DNA of 45,302 bases from Pseudomonadota bacterium (GTDB lineage Bacteria; Pseudomonadota; Gammaproteobacteria; Burkholderiales; Burkholderiaceae_B): assembly GCA_023423975.1 (NCBI GenBank), contig JAFAEO010000075.1, positions 1 to 45,302 on the forward strand, written 5' to 3'. Positions within the stretch are counted from its first letter, which is position 1, and every line of letters starts with the position of its first letter. Below are positions 8,170 through 16,691 of the stretch, in pieces. The notes under the pieces are model-generated. The model had not been told where the DNA came from. It did no database searches and saw only the letters and a list, made by a program, of their open reading frames with translations. The position numbers and the translations under genes are program-made.

Positions 8170-8979
8170 ATGAGAATGCGTTCTGCACTGTTTGTTCCTG
8201 CGACCCGGGTCGACCGGATCCCCAAGGCCCTGGCCAGTGGCGCCGATGCCGTCATTGTCGATCTTGAAGATGCCGTTGAGCAGGATGCCAAGGAAAGCGC
8301 ACGCGCAGCGCTGCGCGATTTTGCTCAGGCCAATCCGCAGGCGCAGTTTTTGTTGAGAGTTAACGACGCGCGCAGCCGCTGGTTCAATGACGATATCGCC
8401 ATGTGCGCAAAAATTGCGAATATTACCGGCGTCATGCTGCCCAAAGCCGAAAGCAGCTCCCAGATTCAGGCCACCAGCCTGGCCCGCAAGCCGGTCTATC
8501 CGATCATTGAAAGCGCGATGGGCATTATGCGCATGCCGGAACTGTGTCAGGCGCCCGGCGTGGCCCGGCTGTCTTTCGGCGCGCTCGATCTGGCGCTGGA
8601 CCTGAACATGGACCGCGATTCGGCGGGGGCGCAGCAGTTGCTGGCCAGCGTACGCCCGCAACTCGTTATACAGAGTCGTGCAGCAGGCATTCAGGCGCCT
8701 CTGGACGGGGTCTTTCCCGATATTTCGGACAGCGACGGGCTTGCGCAGTCGGTCGGACTGGCCAAGGGTATGGGGTTTGCGGGTGCCTTGTGCATCCACC
8801 CGGCGCAACTGGCGGTTATCCATAGTGTGTTCGAATCTACGGCCAGCGAACGGGAATGGGCGCAACGGGTGCTGGACGAACATCAGAAAAGCGGCCGTGC
8901 CGCCTTCAAGCTGGATGGCCAGATGGTCGATATGCCTGTCATAGAGAAGGCCCGTCAGATTCTTCAGGCTCATCCGTAG
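8170..8979 (+). CDS. HpcH/HpaI-CitE family lyase, probable citramalyl-CoA lyase
   Basis: The 269-residue protein is a CitE-like TIM-barrel lyase. It has MRSALFVPATR at the N-terminus, VIVDLEDAVEQDAKESAR with metal-binding acids, PIIESAMGI with the conserved glutamate, and LSFGALDLALDLNM with an aspartate. The C-terminal lid contains GALCIHPAQLAVIHSVF. In itaconate degradation this enzyme splits citramalyl-CoA into acetyl-CoA and pyruvate, the last step. ATG 8170 was chosen: AGGAG at 8154-8158 lies 11 bases upstream, while a TTG at 8161 is too close to it. It is probably the last gene of the hydratase-transferase-lyase operon. Confidence 0.9.
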   Translation: MRMRSALFVPATRVDRIPKALASGADAVIVDLEDAVEQDAKESARAALRDFAQANPQAQFLLRVNDARSRWFNDDIAMCAKIANITGVMLPKAESSSQIQATSLARKPVYPIIESAMGIMRMPELCQAPGVARLSFGALDLALDLNMDRDSAGAQQLLASVRPQLVIQSRAAGIQAPLDGVFPDISDSDGLAQSVGLAKGMGFAGALCIHPAQLAVIHSVFESTASEREWAQRVLDEHQKSGRAAFKLDGQMVDMPVIEKARQILQAHP

Positions 8980-9162
8980 GCAGACGCACGATAAAGTCTG
9001 GGCCGCAAGCGGGAGCCGAACTGCTTTTCCGCGTGTGGCGGGCATCAGGTCCGAAATTACAGCAAAACAGTTGTTTTTTGGGATGTCGGATCCAGATAGA
9101 AAGCTGAGGCCGGGCAGCAACACATCCGGCTGTTCAGTTTATTCTCGCAACGTCCTGTTTTC

Positions 9163-9191
9163 TTGACGTTTTATCGCAATTATGTTAATGT
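9163..9191 (+). promoter_or_regulatory. Possible sigma-70 promoter for the str operon
   Basis: A TTGACG box at 9163-9168 is followed after 17 bases by TAATGT (9186-9191) within an AT-rich stretch. If used, it would give rpsL a leader of roughly 475 nt. The -35 match is good and the -10 match is weak. Confidence 0.35.
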
Positions 9192-9635
9192 TACGGGCTA
9201 CCTAGTGGTAATAGCGTTAGGTGGTAGTAGTAAAAGCAGTAGACTTGTTGCTCTTTGGTGGCCTGAATGTGGCAAAACAGGGTTCTGGTAAAGGTTTCGC
9301 GTAAACTATTCTGGAATGGGTTTTGCAATTTCGGTGCAGACATCTTCGGGAGCACAATTTTAAAAGCCGTATCCTGGTCAGAATGTCGTGCCAAAGCAAC
9401 ATGCAGACAGACAACCCCGCAGTCAGGCGCTTTGCGTTCATGGGTGCAGCGGTTGTGTTGATTGCCTGAGCTTCGCACATGGCCTGTACAGGTTTTTTCA
9501 GCAAGAGAAAAGATCCTGTCCGAACAGTAGCGACACGCACCGGTCATATGCCGGCGTTAATATCGCGACTTTGCTCCTCATTCTTTCCAGACGTACATTA
9601 ACGTCAGTACGTAAAACAGACGCAAATATAAATCG

Positions 9636-9653
9636 GTACAGGTTTTTCTGTAC
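9636..9653 (+). promoter_or_regulatory. Small hairpin upstream of the rpsL start
   Basis: GTACAG and CTGTAC form a 6-bp stem with a T-rich 6-nt loop that ends 20 bases before the rpsL ATG. It could influence initiation; no function is known. Confidence 0.3.
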
Positions 9654-9673
9654 ATGAAATAGGATAGAAGGTT

Positions 9674-10051
9674 ATGCCAACCATCAGCCAGCTCGTGCGT
9701 AAACCGCGCGAAAGCAGCCATGAGAGCAGCAAAAGCCCAGCGCTTGAAAACTGCCCTCAGCGTCGTGGCGTATGCACACGTGTGTATACAACCACACCTA
9801 AAAAACCGAACTCTGCGATGCGTAAAGTCGCCAAAGTGCGCCTGACCAACGGTTTCGAAGTTATTTCGTACATCGGTGGTGAAGGTCACAACCTGCAGGA
9901 ACACTCCGTGGTTCTTGTTCGTGGCGGTCGTGTAAAAGACCTCCCAGGCGTGCGCTATCACATCGTACGCGGCTCACTTGACCTGCAAGGCGTCAAGGAC
10001 CGTAAGCAGTCCCGCTCCAAATACGGTGCAAAGCGTCCGAAGAAAGCCTAA
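9674..10051 (+). CDS. rpsL: 30S ribosomal protein S12
   Basis: The 125-residue protein is a full-length S12, part of the 30S decoding centre. The family signature TTTPKKPNSAMRK (around residues 39-51) and VRGGRVKDLPGVRYH (82-96) are present. Lys43 and Lys88, the usual positions of streptomycin-resistance changes, are the wild-type lysines, and Asp89, the methylthiolation site, is present. The ATG follows AGGATAGAAGG. It is the first gene of the str operon, followed by rpsG after 188 bases, a longer gap than the tight spacing further along. Confidence 0.98.
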   Translation: MPTISQLVRKPRESSHESSKSPALENCPQRRGVCTRVYTTTPKKPNSAMRKVAKVRLTNGFEVISYIGGEGHNLQEHSVVLVRGGRVKDLPGVRYHIVRGSLDLQGVKDRKQSRSKYGAKRPKKA

Positions 10052-10239
10052 TCCGCTTTTTTTGAACGGTTTACCCGTTAGGCGGAAACGCCCAGACAGC
10101 TTCCTTCCCACCGGTTGGTAAGCGTGCAGCCGCAGCTGCGAGAAAAAATTATCTGCGGTACGTAAGGGGTTGACCTCTCATATAGGCAGCCACGGCCACG
10201 CAAGTGGTTCAACTGAAACAGACACTCTAAGGAAGTACA

Positions 10240-10710
10240 ATGCCACGTCGTCGCGAAGTACCAAAACGCGAGATCCTGCCTGATCCAAAATTCGGCAGTG
10301 TTGATCTTGCAAAATTCATGAACGTTGTCATGCTGGCAGGCAAGAAAGCCGTCGCAGAACGTATCATTTATGGCGCGCTTGATCAAGTTCAGGCCAAAAC
10401 AGGTAAAGAACCTATTGAAGTGTTCAACCTGGCAATCAACAACATCAAACCCATCGTCGAGGTCAAAAGCCGTCGCGTGGGTGGTGCCAACTATCAGGTA
10501 CCCGTCGAAGTCCGTCCCGTTCGTCGCCTCGCGCTGGCAATGCGCTGGCTACGTGAAGCCGCGAAAAAACGCGGTGAAAAATCCATGGACCTTCGTCTTG
10601 CCGGGGAGCTGATGGATGCGGCCGAAGGCCGCGGCGCTGCAATGAAAAAGCGTGAAGACACACACAAAATGGCAGAGGCCAACAAAGCCTTCTCCCATTT
10701 CCGCTGGTAA
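10240..10710 (+). CDS. rpsG: 30S ribosomal protein S7
   Basis: This 156-residue protein is a complete S7, which nucleates assembly of the 30S head by binding the 3' domain of 16S rRNA. Its start MPRRREVPKREILPDPKFGS and the internal GGANYQVPVEVRPVRRLALAM are diagnostic. The C-terminal KREDTHKMAEANKAFSHFRW is the expected end. The ATG follows TAAGGA. In E. coli, S7 represses its operon by binding the rpsL-rpsG spacer; here that spacer is 188 bases and could carry a similar site, but I did not identify it. fusA follows after 15 bases. Confidence 0.98.
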   Translation: MPRRREVPKREILPDPKFGSVDLAKFMNVVMLAGKKAVAERIIYGALDQVQAKTGKEPIEVFNLAINNIKPIVEVKSRRVGGANYQVPVEVRPVRRLALAMRWLREAAKKRGEKSMDLRLAGELMDAAEGRGAAMKKREDTHKMAEANKAFSHFRW

Positions 10711-10725
10711 TTTAAGGACACAACC

Positions 10726-12831
10726 ATGGCCCGCAAAACCCCGCTCGAACGATACCGCAACATCGGTATTTCTGCCCACATTGACGCCGGTAAAACGACA
10801 ACAACAGAACGCATTCTGTTTTATACCGGTGTGAGCCATAAAATCGGTGAAGTGCACGATGGTGCAGCAACGATGGACTGGATGGAGCAGGAACAGGAAC
10901 GCGGTATCACCATTACTTCAGCCGCGACCACCGCTTTCTGGCGGGGCATGGCGGGTAACTATCCGGAACACCGCATCAATATCATCGATACGCCCGGACA
11001 CGTTGACTTCACGATTGAAGTTGAGCGTTCCATGCGCGTGCTCGATGGCGCCTGCATGGTTTACTGTGCAGTAGGCGGCGTTCAGCCCCAATCCGAAACC
11101 GTATGGCGTCAGGCCAACAAGTACAAAGTGCCGCGTCTGGCCTTTGTGAACAAAATGGACCGTACCGGTGCAAATTTCTTCAAGGTCTATGACCAGTTGA
11201 AAACGCGCCTGCGTGCCCATCCTGTGCCTATCGTCATTCCTATCGGGGCTGAAGACACTTTCACCGGCGTGGTCGATCTGATCAAGATGAAAGCCATCAT
11301 CTGGGACGAAGCCAGCCAGGGCACCAAGTTTGAATATCTGGAAATCCCTGCTGAACTGGTGGATTCTGCCAATGAATGGCGCGAAAAACTGGTTGAGACC
11401 GCTGCCGAAGCCTCCGAAGAACTCATGGAAAAATACCTTGAGAGCGGCGAGCTGAGCGAAGAGGAAATCAACCAGGCAATTCGTACCCGCACCATTGCAT
11501 GTGAAATTCAACCCATGCTTTGCGGCACCGCGTTCAAAAACAAGGGCGTGCAGCGCATGCTGGATGCAGTGATCGACTATCTGCCGTCACCGGCCGATAT
11601 TCCTCCTGTTACCGGTGAAGATGATGAAGGTAATGCCATCAGCCGCAAGGCCGATGACAAGGAAAAATTCTCTGCACTGGCATTCAAGCTGATGACCGAT
11701 CCTTTCGTTGGTCAGCTGACTTTCGTACGTGTTTATTCAGGCGTTCTGGCCTCTGGCGATACAGTCTACAACCCGATCAAGGGTAAAAAAGAGCGTATCG
11801 GCCGGATTCTGCAGATGCATGCAAACAACCGTGCGGAAATCAAGGAAGTGTTGGCAGGCGACATCGCCGCTGTGGTCGGTCTTAAAGACGTGACAACGGG
11901 TGAAACCCTGTGTGACGTGGATTCGCATATCATGCTTGAGCGCATGGTATTTCCTGAGCCCGTGATTTCACAGGCAGTCGAGCCAAAAACCAAGGCTGAC
12001 CAGGAAAGAATGGGTATGGCCCTGTCTCGTCTGGCCGCAGAGGATCCGTCCTTCCGCGTGCGCAGTGACGAAGAGTCAGGCCAGACCATTATTTCCGGTA
12101 TGGGCGAGCTGCACCTGGAAATTCTGGTCGATCGCATGAAGCGCGAGTTCAACGTGGAAGCCAACGTGGGTAAACCACAAGTGGCCTACCGTGAAACCAT
12201 CCGCAAGGTATGTGAAGAAGTTGAAGGCAAATTCGTTAAACAGTCCGGTGGTCGTGGTCAGTATGGTCACGTTGTACTGAAACTGGAGCCCCTGCCTCCT
12301 GGTGGCGCCGGTTACGAATTCGTTGACGCGATCAAGGGCGGTGTGGTTCCTCGTGAATACATTCCTGCTGTTGACAAAGGTATTCAGGAAACCCTGGGTG
12401 CCGGTGTCGTCGCCGGATATCCGGTCGTTGATGTCAAGGTAACCCTGTTCTTCGGTTCTTACCATGACGTTGACTCGAACGAAAATGCCTTCCGCATGGC
12501 CGCATCCATGGCCTTCAAGGAAGGGATGCGCAAGGCCCAGGCGGTTCTGCTGGAGCCGATGATGGCTGTAGAAGTGGAAACACCTGAAGATTACGCCGGT
12601 ACTGTGATGGGCGATCTGTCCTCACGCCGTGGTATGGTTCAGGGTATGGACGATATGGTTGGTGGCGGTAAAGTGATTAAAGCCGAAGTGCCACTGGCAG
12701 AAATGTTTGGTTATGCAACCAATCTGCGTTCTCTGACACAGGGTCGTGCAACGTACACGATGGAATTCAAGCAATATGCTGAAGCTCCGAAGAACGTTGC
12801 CGAAGAAGTCATCAGCGCCCGCAGCAAATAA
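10726..12831 (+). CDS. fusA: Elongation factor G
   Basis: The 701-residue GTPase translocates tRNA and mRNA on the ribosome. The G-domain motifs are AHIDAGKTTTTERILFYTG (P-loop), the switch-I stretch ERGITITSAATT, DTPGHVDF and NKMDRTGA. Domains II-V follow, including GGRGQYGHV in domain IV and the SSRRG segment of domain V. The length is normal for EF-G. The RBS is AAGGA. It sits in the usual str-operon place between rpsG and tuf. A strong hairpin with a short T-run follows at 12843-12885. Confidence 0.98.
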   Translation: MARKTPLERYRNIGISAHIDAGKTTTTERILFYTGVSHKIGEVHDGAATMDWMEQEQERGITITSAATTAFWRGMAGNYPEHRINIIDTPGHVDFTIEVERSMRVLDGACMVYCAVGGVQPQSETVWRQANKYKVPRLAFVNKMDRTGANFFKVYDQLKTRLRAHPVPIVIPIGAEDTFTGVVDLIKMKAIIWDEASQGTKFEYLEIPAELVDSANEWREKLVETAAEASEELMEKYLESGELSEEEINQAIRTRTIACEIQPMLCGTAFKNKGVQRMLDAVIDYLPSPADIPPVTGEDDEGNAISRKADDKEKFSALAFKLMTDPFVGQLTFVRVYSGVLASGDTVYNPIKGKKERIGRILQMHANNRAEIKEVLAGDIAAVVGLKDVTTGETLCDVDSHIMLERMVFPEPVISQAVEPKTKADQERMGMALSRLAAEDPSFRVRSDEESGQTIISGMGELHLEILVDRMKREFNVEANVGKPQVAYRETIRKVCEEVEGKFVKQSGGRGQYGHVVLKLEPLPPGGAGYEFVDAIKGGVVPREYIPAVDKGIQETLGAGVVAGYPVVDVKVTLFFGSYHDVDSNENAFRMAASMAFKEGMRKAQAVLLEPMMAVEVETPEDYAGTVMGDLSSRRGMVQGMDDMVGGGKVIKAEVPLAEMFGYATNLRSLTQGRATYTMEFKQYAEAPKNVAEEVISARSK

Positions 12832-12842
12832 ACACAACAGGT

Positions 12843-12885
12843 GTTGCGCCTGCTCTGCAAAAGATTCAGACAGGCGCAACGTTTT
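12843..12885 (+). terminator. Intrinsic terminator or attenuator between fusA and tuf
   Basis: GTTGCGCCTG at 12843-12852 pairs perfectly with CAGGCGCAAC at 12871-12880, with an additional inner TCTG/CAGA stem, and TTTT follows at 12882-12885. It would end or reduce transcription before tuf, with only 34 bases left before the tuf start. Confidence 0.6.
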
Positions 12886-12919
12886 CATATTCAGATAGAT
12901 TAAGTATTGGATAGATATT

Positions 12920-14110
12920 ATGGCAAAAGGTAAGTTTGAACGTACCAAACCACACGTAAACGTAGGTACGATTGGTCACGTTGACCATGGCAAAACAACG
13001 CTGACAGCGGCGATTACAACGGTATTGTCTCAGCACTTTGGCGGCGAAGCCAAGGGCTACGACCAGATTGACGCGGCGCCTGAAGAAAAAGCGCGTGGTA
13101 TCACGATCAACACCTCACACGTTGAGTACGAAACCGAAGCCCGTCACTACGCACACGTAGACTGCCCGGGCCACGCCGACTATGTTAAAAACATGATCAC
13201 GGGTGCGGCGCAGATGGACGGCGCGATCCTGGTATGTTCAGCTGCTGACGGCCCGATGCCTCAGACACGTGAGCACATTTTGCTGTCACGTCAGGTTGGC
13301 GTGCCTTACATTGTTGTGTTCCTGAACAAAGCGGACATGGTTGACGACGAAGAGCTGCTGGAGCTGGTCGAGATGGAAGTGCGCGAGCTGCTGTCCAAAT
13401 ACGACTTTCCAGGCGACGACACGCCAGTCATCAAGGGTTCAGCCAAACTGGCGCTGGAAGGCGACGAAGGTCCGCTGGGCAAGCAAGCCATTATGGCGCT
13501 GGCCAACGCACTGGATACGTATATTCCTACACCAGAGCGTGCGATTGACGGCACATTCCTGATGCCAGTAGAGGACGTGTTCTCTATTTCCGGCCGTGGT
13601 ACAGTGGTAACAGGCCGTATTGAGCGCGGTATCGTCAAAGTAGGCGAAGAGATTGAAATCGTCGGTATCAAAGACACCGTCAAAACCACTTGCACGGGCG
13701 TGGAAATGTTCCGCAAGCTGCTGGACGAAGGTCGTGCGGGCGATAACGTGGGTATTTTGCTGCGCGGCACCAAGCGTGAAGACGTTGAGCGTGGTCAGGT
13801 TCTGGCCAAGCCCGGTTCAATCAAACCGCACACCGGCTTTGCAGCCGAGGTGTATATTCTGTCTAAAGACGAAGGTGGTCGTCACACACCATTCTTCCAG
13901 GGCTATCGTCCCCAGTTTTACTTCCGTACAACGGACGTAACCGGTACGATCAAGCTGCCAGAGGACAAAGAAATGGTTCTGCCCGGCGATAACGTATCAA
14001 TGGATGTAGAGCTGATTGCACCGATCGCCATGGAAGAAGGTCTGCGCTTCGCGATTCGCGAAGGTGGCCGTACCGTCGGCGCCGGCGTGGTTGCTAAAAT
14101 CACGAAGTAA
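12920..14110 (+). CDS. tuf: Elongation factor Tu
   Basis: This 396-residue GTPase delivers aminoacyl-tRNA to the ribosome. It has GHVDHGKTTLTAAI (P-loop), ARGITINTSHVEYE (switch I), DCPGHADYV and NKADMV, then the beta-barrel domains with GRGTVVTGRIERG and the C-terminal REGGRTVGAGVVAKI. The length and sequence are standard for betaproteobacteria, which commonly have two tuf genes; only this str-operon copy is in the window. The gene is preceded by a terminator-like hairpin and followed by an imperfect GC-rich hairpin before rpsJ. Confidence 0.98.
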   Translation: MAKGKFERTKPHVNVGTIGHVDHGKTTLTAAITTVLSQHFGGEAKGYDQIDAAPEEKARGITINTSHVEYETEARHYAHVDCPGHADYVKNMITGAAQMDGAILVCSAADGPMPQTREHILLSRQVGVPYIVVFLNKADMVDDEELLELVEMEVRELLSKYDFPGDDTPVIKGSAKLALEGDEGPLGKQAIMALANALDTYIPTPERAIDGTFLMPVEDVFSISGRGTVVTGRIERGIVKVGEEIEIVGIKDTVKTTCTGVEMFRKLLDEGRAGDNVGILLRGTKREDVERGQVLAKPGSIKPHTGFAAEVYILSKDEGGRHTPFFQGYRPQFYFRTTDVTGTIKLPEDKEMVLPGDNVSMDVELIAPIAMEEGLRFAIREGGRTVGAGVVAKITK

Positions 14111-14209
14111 TATGTACAGATGCATCCGGCAGTCTTCGGGCTGTCGGGCGTCTTTGTCGCTACCCTGATCAGGTAGTTCGTTCTTTATAATTGTTCTTTA
14201 GGAATTCCC

Positions 14210-14521
14210 ATGAAAAACCAGAAAATCCGTATTCGCCTTAAAGCATTTGACTACAAGCTTATCGACCAGTCAGCTGCTGAAATCGTGGATACAGCAAAGC
14301 GCACCGGTGCTGTTGTCCGTGGCCCAGTTCCACTGCCAACGCGCATCAAACGCTACGACGTACTGCGTTCACCTCACGTGAACAAAACATCACGTGACCA
14401 GTTCGAAATCCGTACGCACCAACGTCTGATGGACATTGTTGATCCAACAGATAAAACCGTTGACGCGCTGATGCGCCTGGATTTGCCTGCTGGTGTTGAT
14501 GTAGAAATCGCACTGCAATAA
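14210..14521 (+). CDS. rpsJ: 30S ribosomal protein S10
   Basis: The 103-residue S10 protein starts MKNQKIRIRLKAFDYKLIDQ and contains the diagnostic GPVPLPTRI and RSPHVNKTSRDQFEIRTHQR. S10 is a 30S head protein and, as NusE, also joins transcription antitermination complexes. An AGGA precedes the ATG. In most bacteria rpsJ opens the S10 operon and is directly followed by rplC; here it is followed by a perfect intrinsic terminator and then about 28 kb of unrelated genes. A perfect TATAAT at 14186-14191 lies in the tuf-rpsJ gap but has no recognisable -35 box. Confidence 0.98.
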   Translation: MKNQKIRIRLKAFDYKLIDQSAAEIVDTAKRTGAVVRGPVPLPTRIKRYDVLRSPHVNKTSRDQFEIRTHQRLMDIVDPTDKTVDALMRLDLPAGVDVEIALQ

Positions 14522-14583
14522 GACATATGGTTGTTCATTGGCCGGTCTGATCCGCCGCTCTGGCGATGGCTCGCTGGCCATAA

Positions 14584-14616
14584 AAAATACCGTGCCCAGG
14601 CACGGTATTTTCTTTT
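14584..14616 (+). terminator. Strong intrinsic terminator after rpsJ
   Basis: A 12-bp perfect stem (AAAATACCGTGC with GCACGGTATTTT) closes a CCAG loop at 14596-14599 and is followed by CTTTT. It ends the str-rpsJ transcript 62 bases after the rpsJ stop and separates it from metNIQ. Confidence 0.9.
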
Positions 14617-15006
14617 CAGGACAACGATAACGGTTGGCTGCCGCGCTGCAAGGCAAGCCTGACGCATGTGAATGTGCCCGGTTCCGTAACGAGCAAGGGG
14701 CGGGCTTGCCGCAGAGGGCGGCAGTAAGAGCTTGCGGCAATCCTGCTGCCAGCGTGATTGTGGCAGAATAGCGCAATAGGCACCCTGTATCGGCACCCTG
14801 CAATCAGCAGGCTGCATTGCACTACGGTACGTGGTCAGAGTCAGGTTGTTCCGGCGCCGTCGTACCCTGCTGCTTTGTTTGTTGTCTTGCAGAAGCCCTG
14901 CTATTTCGTCAATTCTATATATCTATAAGCAATATTCAAATAAAAACAAATTTATACAGGTAATATAAAATTCGTTTAAACCACACCGCTTCTCAGAGTA
15001 TGCACG
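14617..15006. other. Gene-free spacer between the rpsJ terminator and metN
   Basis: No gene was recognised in these 390 bases. The part from about 14905 to 14985 is very AT-rich and probably includes the metNIQ promoter, but no single -35/-10 pair stands out. I saw no S-box or SAM riboswitch pattern. Confidence 0.5.
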
Positions 15007-16017
15007 TTGATTGAGCTAAAGAATATTCATAAATCCTACGCTTCCCGCGACAAAGTGGTCGAGGCGCTGGCCGGCGTCAGTCTGGACATCGCCCAGGGCG
15101 AGATTTTCGGCATTATCGGCCGTTCCGGCGCAGGCAAAAGCACCCTCATACGCATGCTCAATCTGCTGGAGCGTCCCACCAGCGGCAGTGTGCTGCTGCA
15201 CGGTCAGGACATCACCAAAATCAGTGAAGCCGCGCTGCGGACCTTGCGTCACAAGATCGGCATGGTATTTCAGCACTTCAATTTGCTTACCAGCCGCACC
15301 GTGCTGCAGAATGTGGCCTTTCCCCTGCGCCTGGCCGGGATGGACAAAAAGGCAAGAACCGAGAGGGCGCTGGCATTGCTGGAATTGGTCGGACTGCAAG
15401 ATCATGCCTACAAATATCCCAGACAGCTGTCGGGTGGGCAGCAACAACGGGTGGGCATTGCGCGCGCGCTGGCCAATGAGCCGGAGCTGCTGTTGTGTGA
15501 CGAGGCCACCAGTGCGCTGGATCCGGAAACGACCCAGTCTATCCTGAACCTGGTGCTCGACATTAACCGGCGCTTTGGTATTACCGTGGTGCTGATCACC
15601 CACAGCATGGATGTGATCCGCAGCGTCTGTGATCGCGTGGCGATTATCGACAATGGCCGGATCGCCGAATCGGGCGAGGTGGTCGAGGTCTTTTTGCATC
15701 CACAGCATGCAACAACACTGTCGCTGCTCTCCGAGAGCGGCGTCGATGCCGATGGCTGGAAAGCGTTGATCGAAGGCGTGCCGGGCCGCATCGTGCGCCT
15801 GACCTATCGCGGGCACAGCACGGCGCGACCGCTGCTGAGCCAGGTCAGCCGCGACCTGGATGTAAATCTGAGCATCCTGCAGGGGGCGGTCGGCAAAATC
15901 AAGGACACGCCCTATGGACAGCTGGTGCTGGCTGTGGATGCCGATCCTTCGCGCTATGAGCCGCTGGAGGCGTTTTTTCGGCATAATCAGGTCAATTACG
16001 AGGTATTGAGAGCATGA
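15007..16017 (+). CDS. metN: Methionine ABC transporter ATP-binding protein
   Basis: The 336-residue ATPase energises methionine uptake together with MetI and MetQ at the inner membrane. Walker A is GRSGAGKST (about residues 38-46), the Q-loop is in MVFQHFNLL, the signature is LSGGQQQRVGIARAL, Walker B is LLLCDEATSALD and the H-loop is in LITHSMD. A C-terminal NIL regulatory domain from about residue 265 is the mark of MetN and gives feedback by methionine. The start is a TTG at 15007; no upstream ATG keeps the frame. Its stop overlaps the metI ATG by four bases. Confidence 0.93.
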   Translation: MIELKNIHKSYASRDKVVEALAGVSLDIAQGEIFGIIGRSGAGKSTLIRMLNLLERPTSGSVLLHGQDITKISEAALRTLRHKIGMVFQHFNLLTSRTVLQNVAFPLRLAGMDKKARTERALALLELVGLQDHAYKYPRQLSGGQQQRVGIARALANEPELLLCDEATSALDPETTQSILNLVLDINRRFGITVVLITHSMDVIRSVCDRVAIIDNGRIAESGEVVEVFLHPQHATTLSLLSESGVDADGWKALIEGVPGRIVRLTYRGHSTARPLLSQVSRDLDVNLSILQGAVGKIKDTPYGQLVLAVDADPSRYEPLEAFFRHNQVNYEVLRA

Positions 16018-16673
16018 ATTGGAGTACGCTGGACTGGCCCCTGATTGGAGAGGCCACGATCGATACTTTGCTGATGACCGGCTGGTCGCTGTTGTGGACC
16101 GTGGTAATCGGCCTGCCGCTGGGCGTTTATCTGTTTCTGACCAGTGACCGCCAGTTGCTGGCCAACAAGCCTATTTACCAGTCTGTGTCGCTGGTGGTCA
16201 ATGTTTTGCGTTCGGTGCCGTTTCTGATTCTGTTGATTGTGCTGATTCCGTTTACCCGCCTGATCATGGGCAGTGCACTTGGCGTAGGCGGGGCGATACC
16301 GCCTTTGGTCGTTGGCGCCGCGCCGTTCTTTGCGCGCCTGGTCGAAAATGTCCTGCGTGAGCTCGATCCGGGCATATCCGAAGCATGCCGGGCCATGGGC
16401 GCCAATTCGCGCCAGACCGTGCTGTGGGCACTGCTGCCCGAAGCCACCACCGGTATCATCAGTGCGGTGGTTGTTACCACGATCATGCTGATCAGCTATT
16501 CAGCCATGTCCGGCGTGATCGGCGGTGGTGGCCTGGGCGATCTGGCCATCCGGTTCGGCTATCAACGCTATCAGACCGAAGTCATGATCATTACTGTGGT
16601 TATTCTGATCCTCATGGTCCAGCTGGTGCAGACCGTGGGGGATTATCTGGTTCAACATTTCAACCGAAAATAG
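16014..16673 (+). CDS. metI: Methionine ABC transporter permease
   Basis: The 219-residue membrane protein is a MetI-type permease with about five transmembrane segments, beginning near residue 18 (LLMTGWSLLWTVVIGLPLGV). The EAA-type coupling loop is recognisable as EACRAMGANSRQTVLWALLPEA. A conserved GGGGLGDLAIRFGYQRYQ lies near the C-terminus, as in E. coli MetI. It overlaps metN by ATGA and precedes metQ by 18 bases, giving a compact three-gene operon. Methionine specificity is supported by the NIL domain of MetN and the NLPA-type binding protein. Confidence 0.93.
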   Translation: MNWSTLDWPLIGEATIDTLLMTGWSLLWTVVIGLPLGVYLFLTSDRQLLANKPIYQSVSLVVNVLRSVPFLILLIVLIPFTRLIMGSALGVGGAIPPLVVGAAPFFARLVENVLRELDPGISEACRAMGANSRQTVLWALLPEATTGIISAVVVTTIMLISYSAMSGVIGGGGLGDLAIRFGYQRYQTEVMIITVVILILMVQLVQTVGDYLVQHFNRK

Positions 16674-16691
16674 CAATAAGGAGTATTGCAA

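Larger units (their letters stand above)
8980..9673. other. 694-bp gene-free stretch upstream of rpsL
   Basis: No convincing gene was found. Short frames on both strands (for example 9191-9547 minus) have no recognisable domain and no good start context. The stretch probably contains the terminator of the itaconate operon, although I see no clear hairpin plus T-run, and the promoter and long leader of the str operon. Confidence 0.6.

Noticed and set aside
9191..9547. 118-codon frame on the minus strand upstream of rpsL
   Set aside because: No recognisable domain and composition unlike the real genes; it lies in the probable leader of the str operon.
14186..14191. Perfect TATAAT in the tuf-rpsJ gap
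   Set aside because: No -35 box at a suitable distance and the start would be only about 13 bases before the rpsJ ATG.
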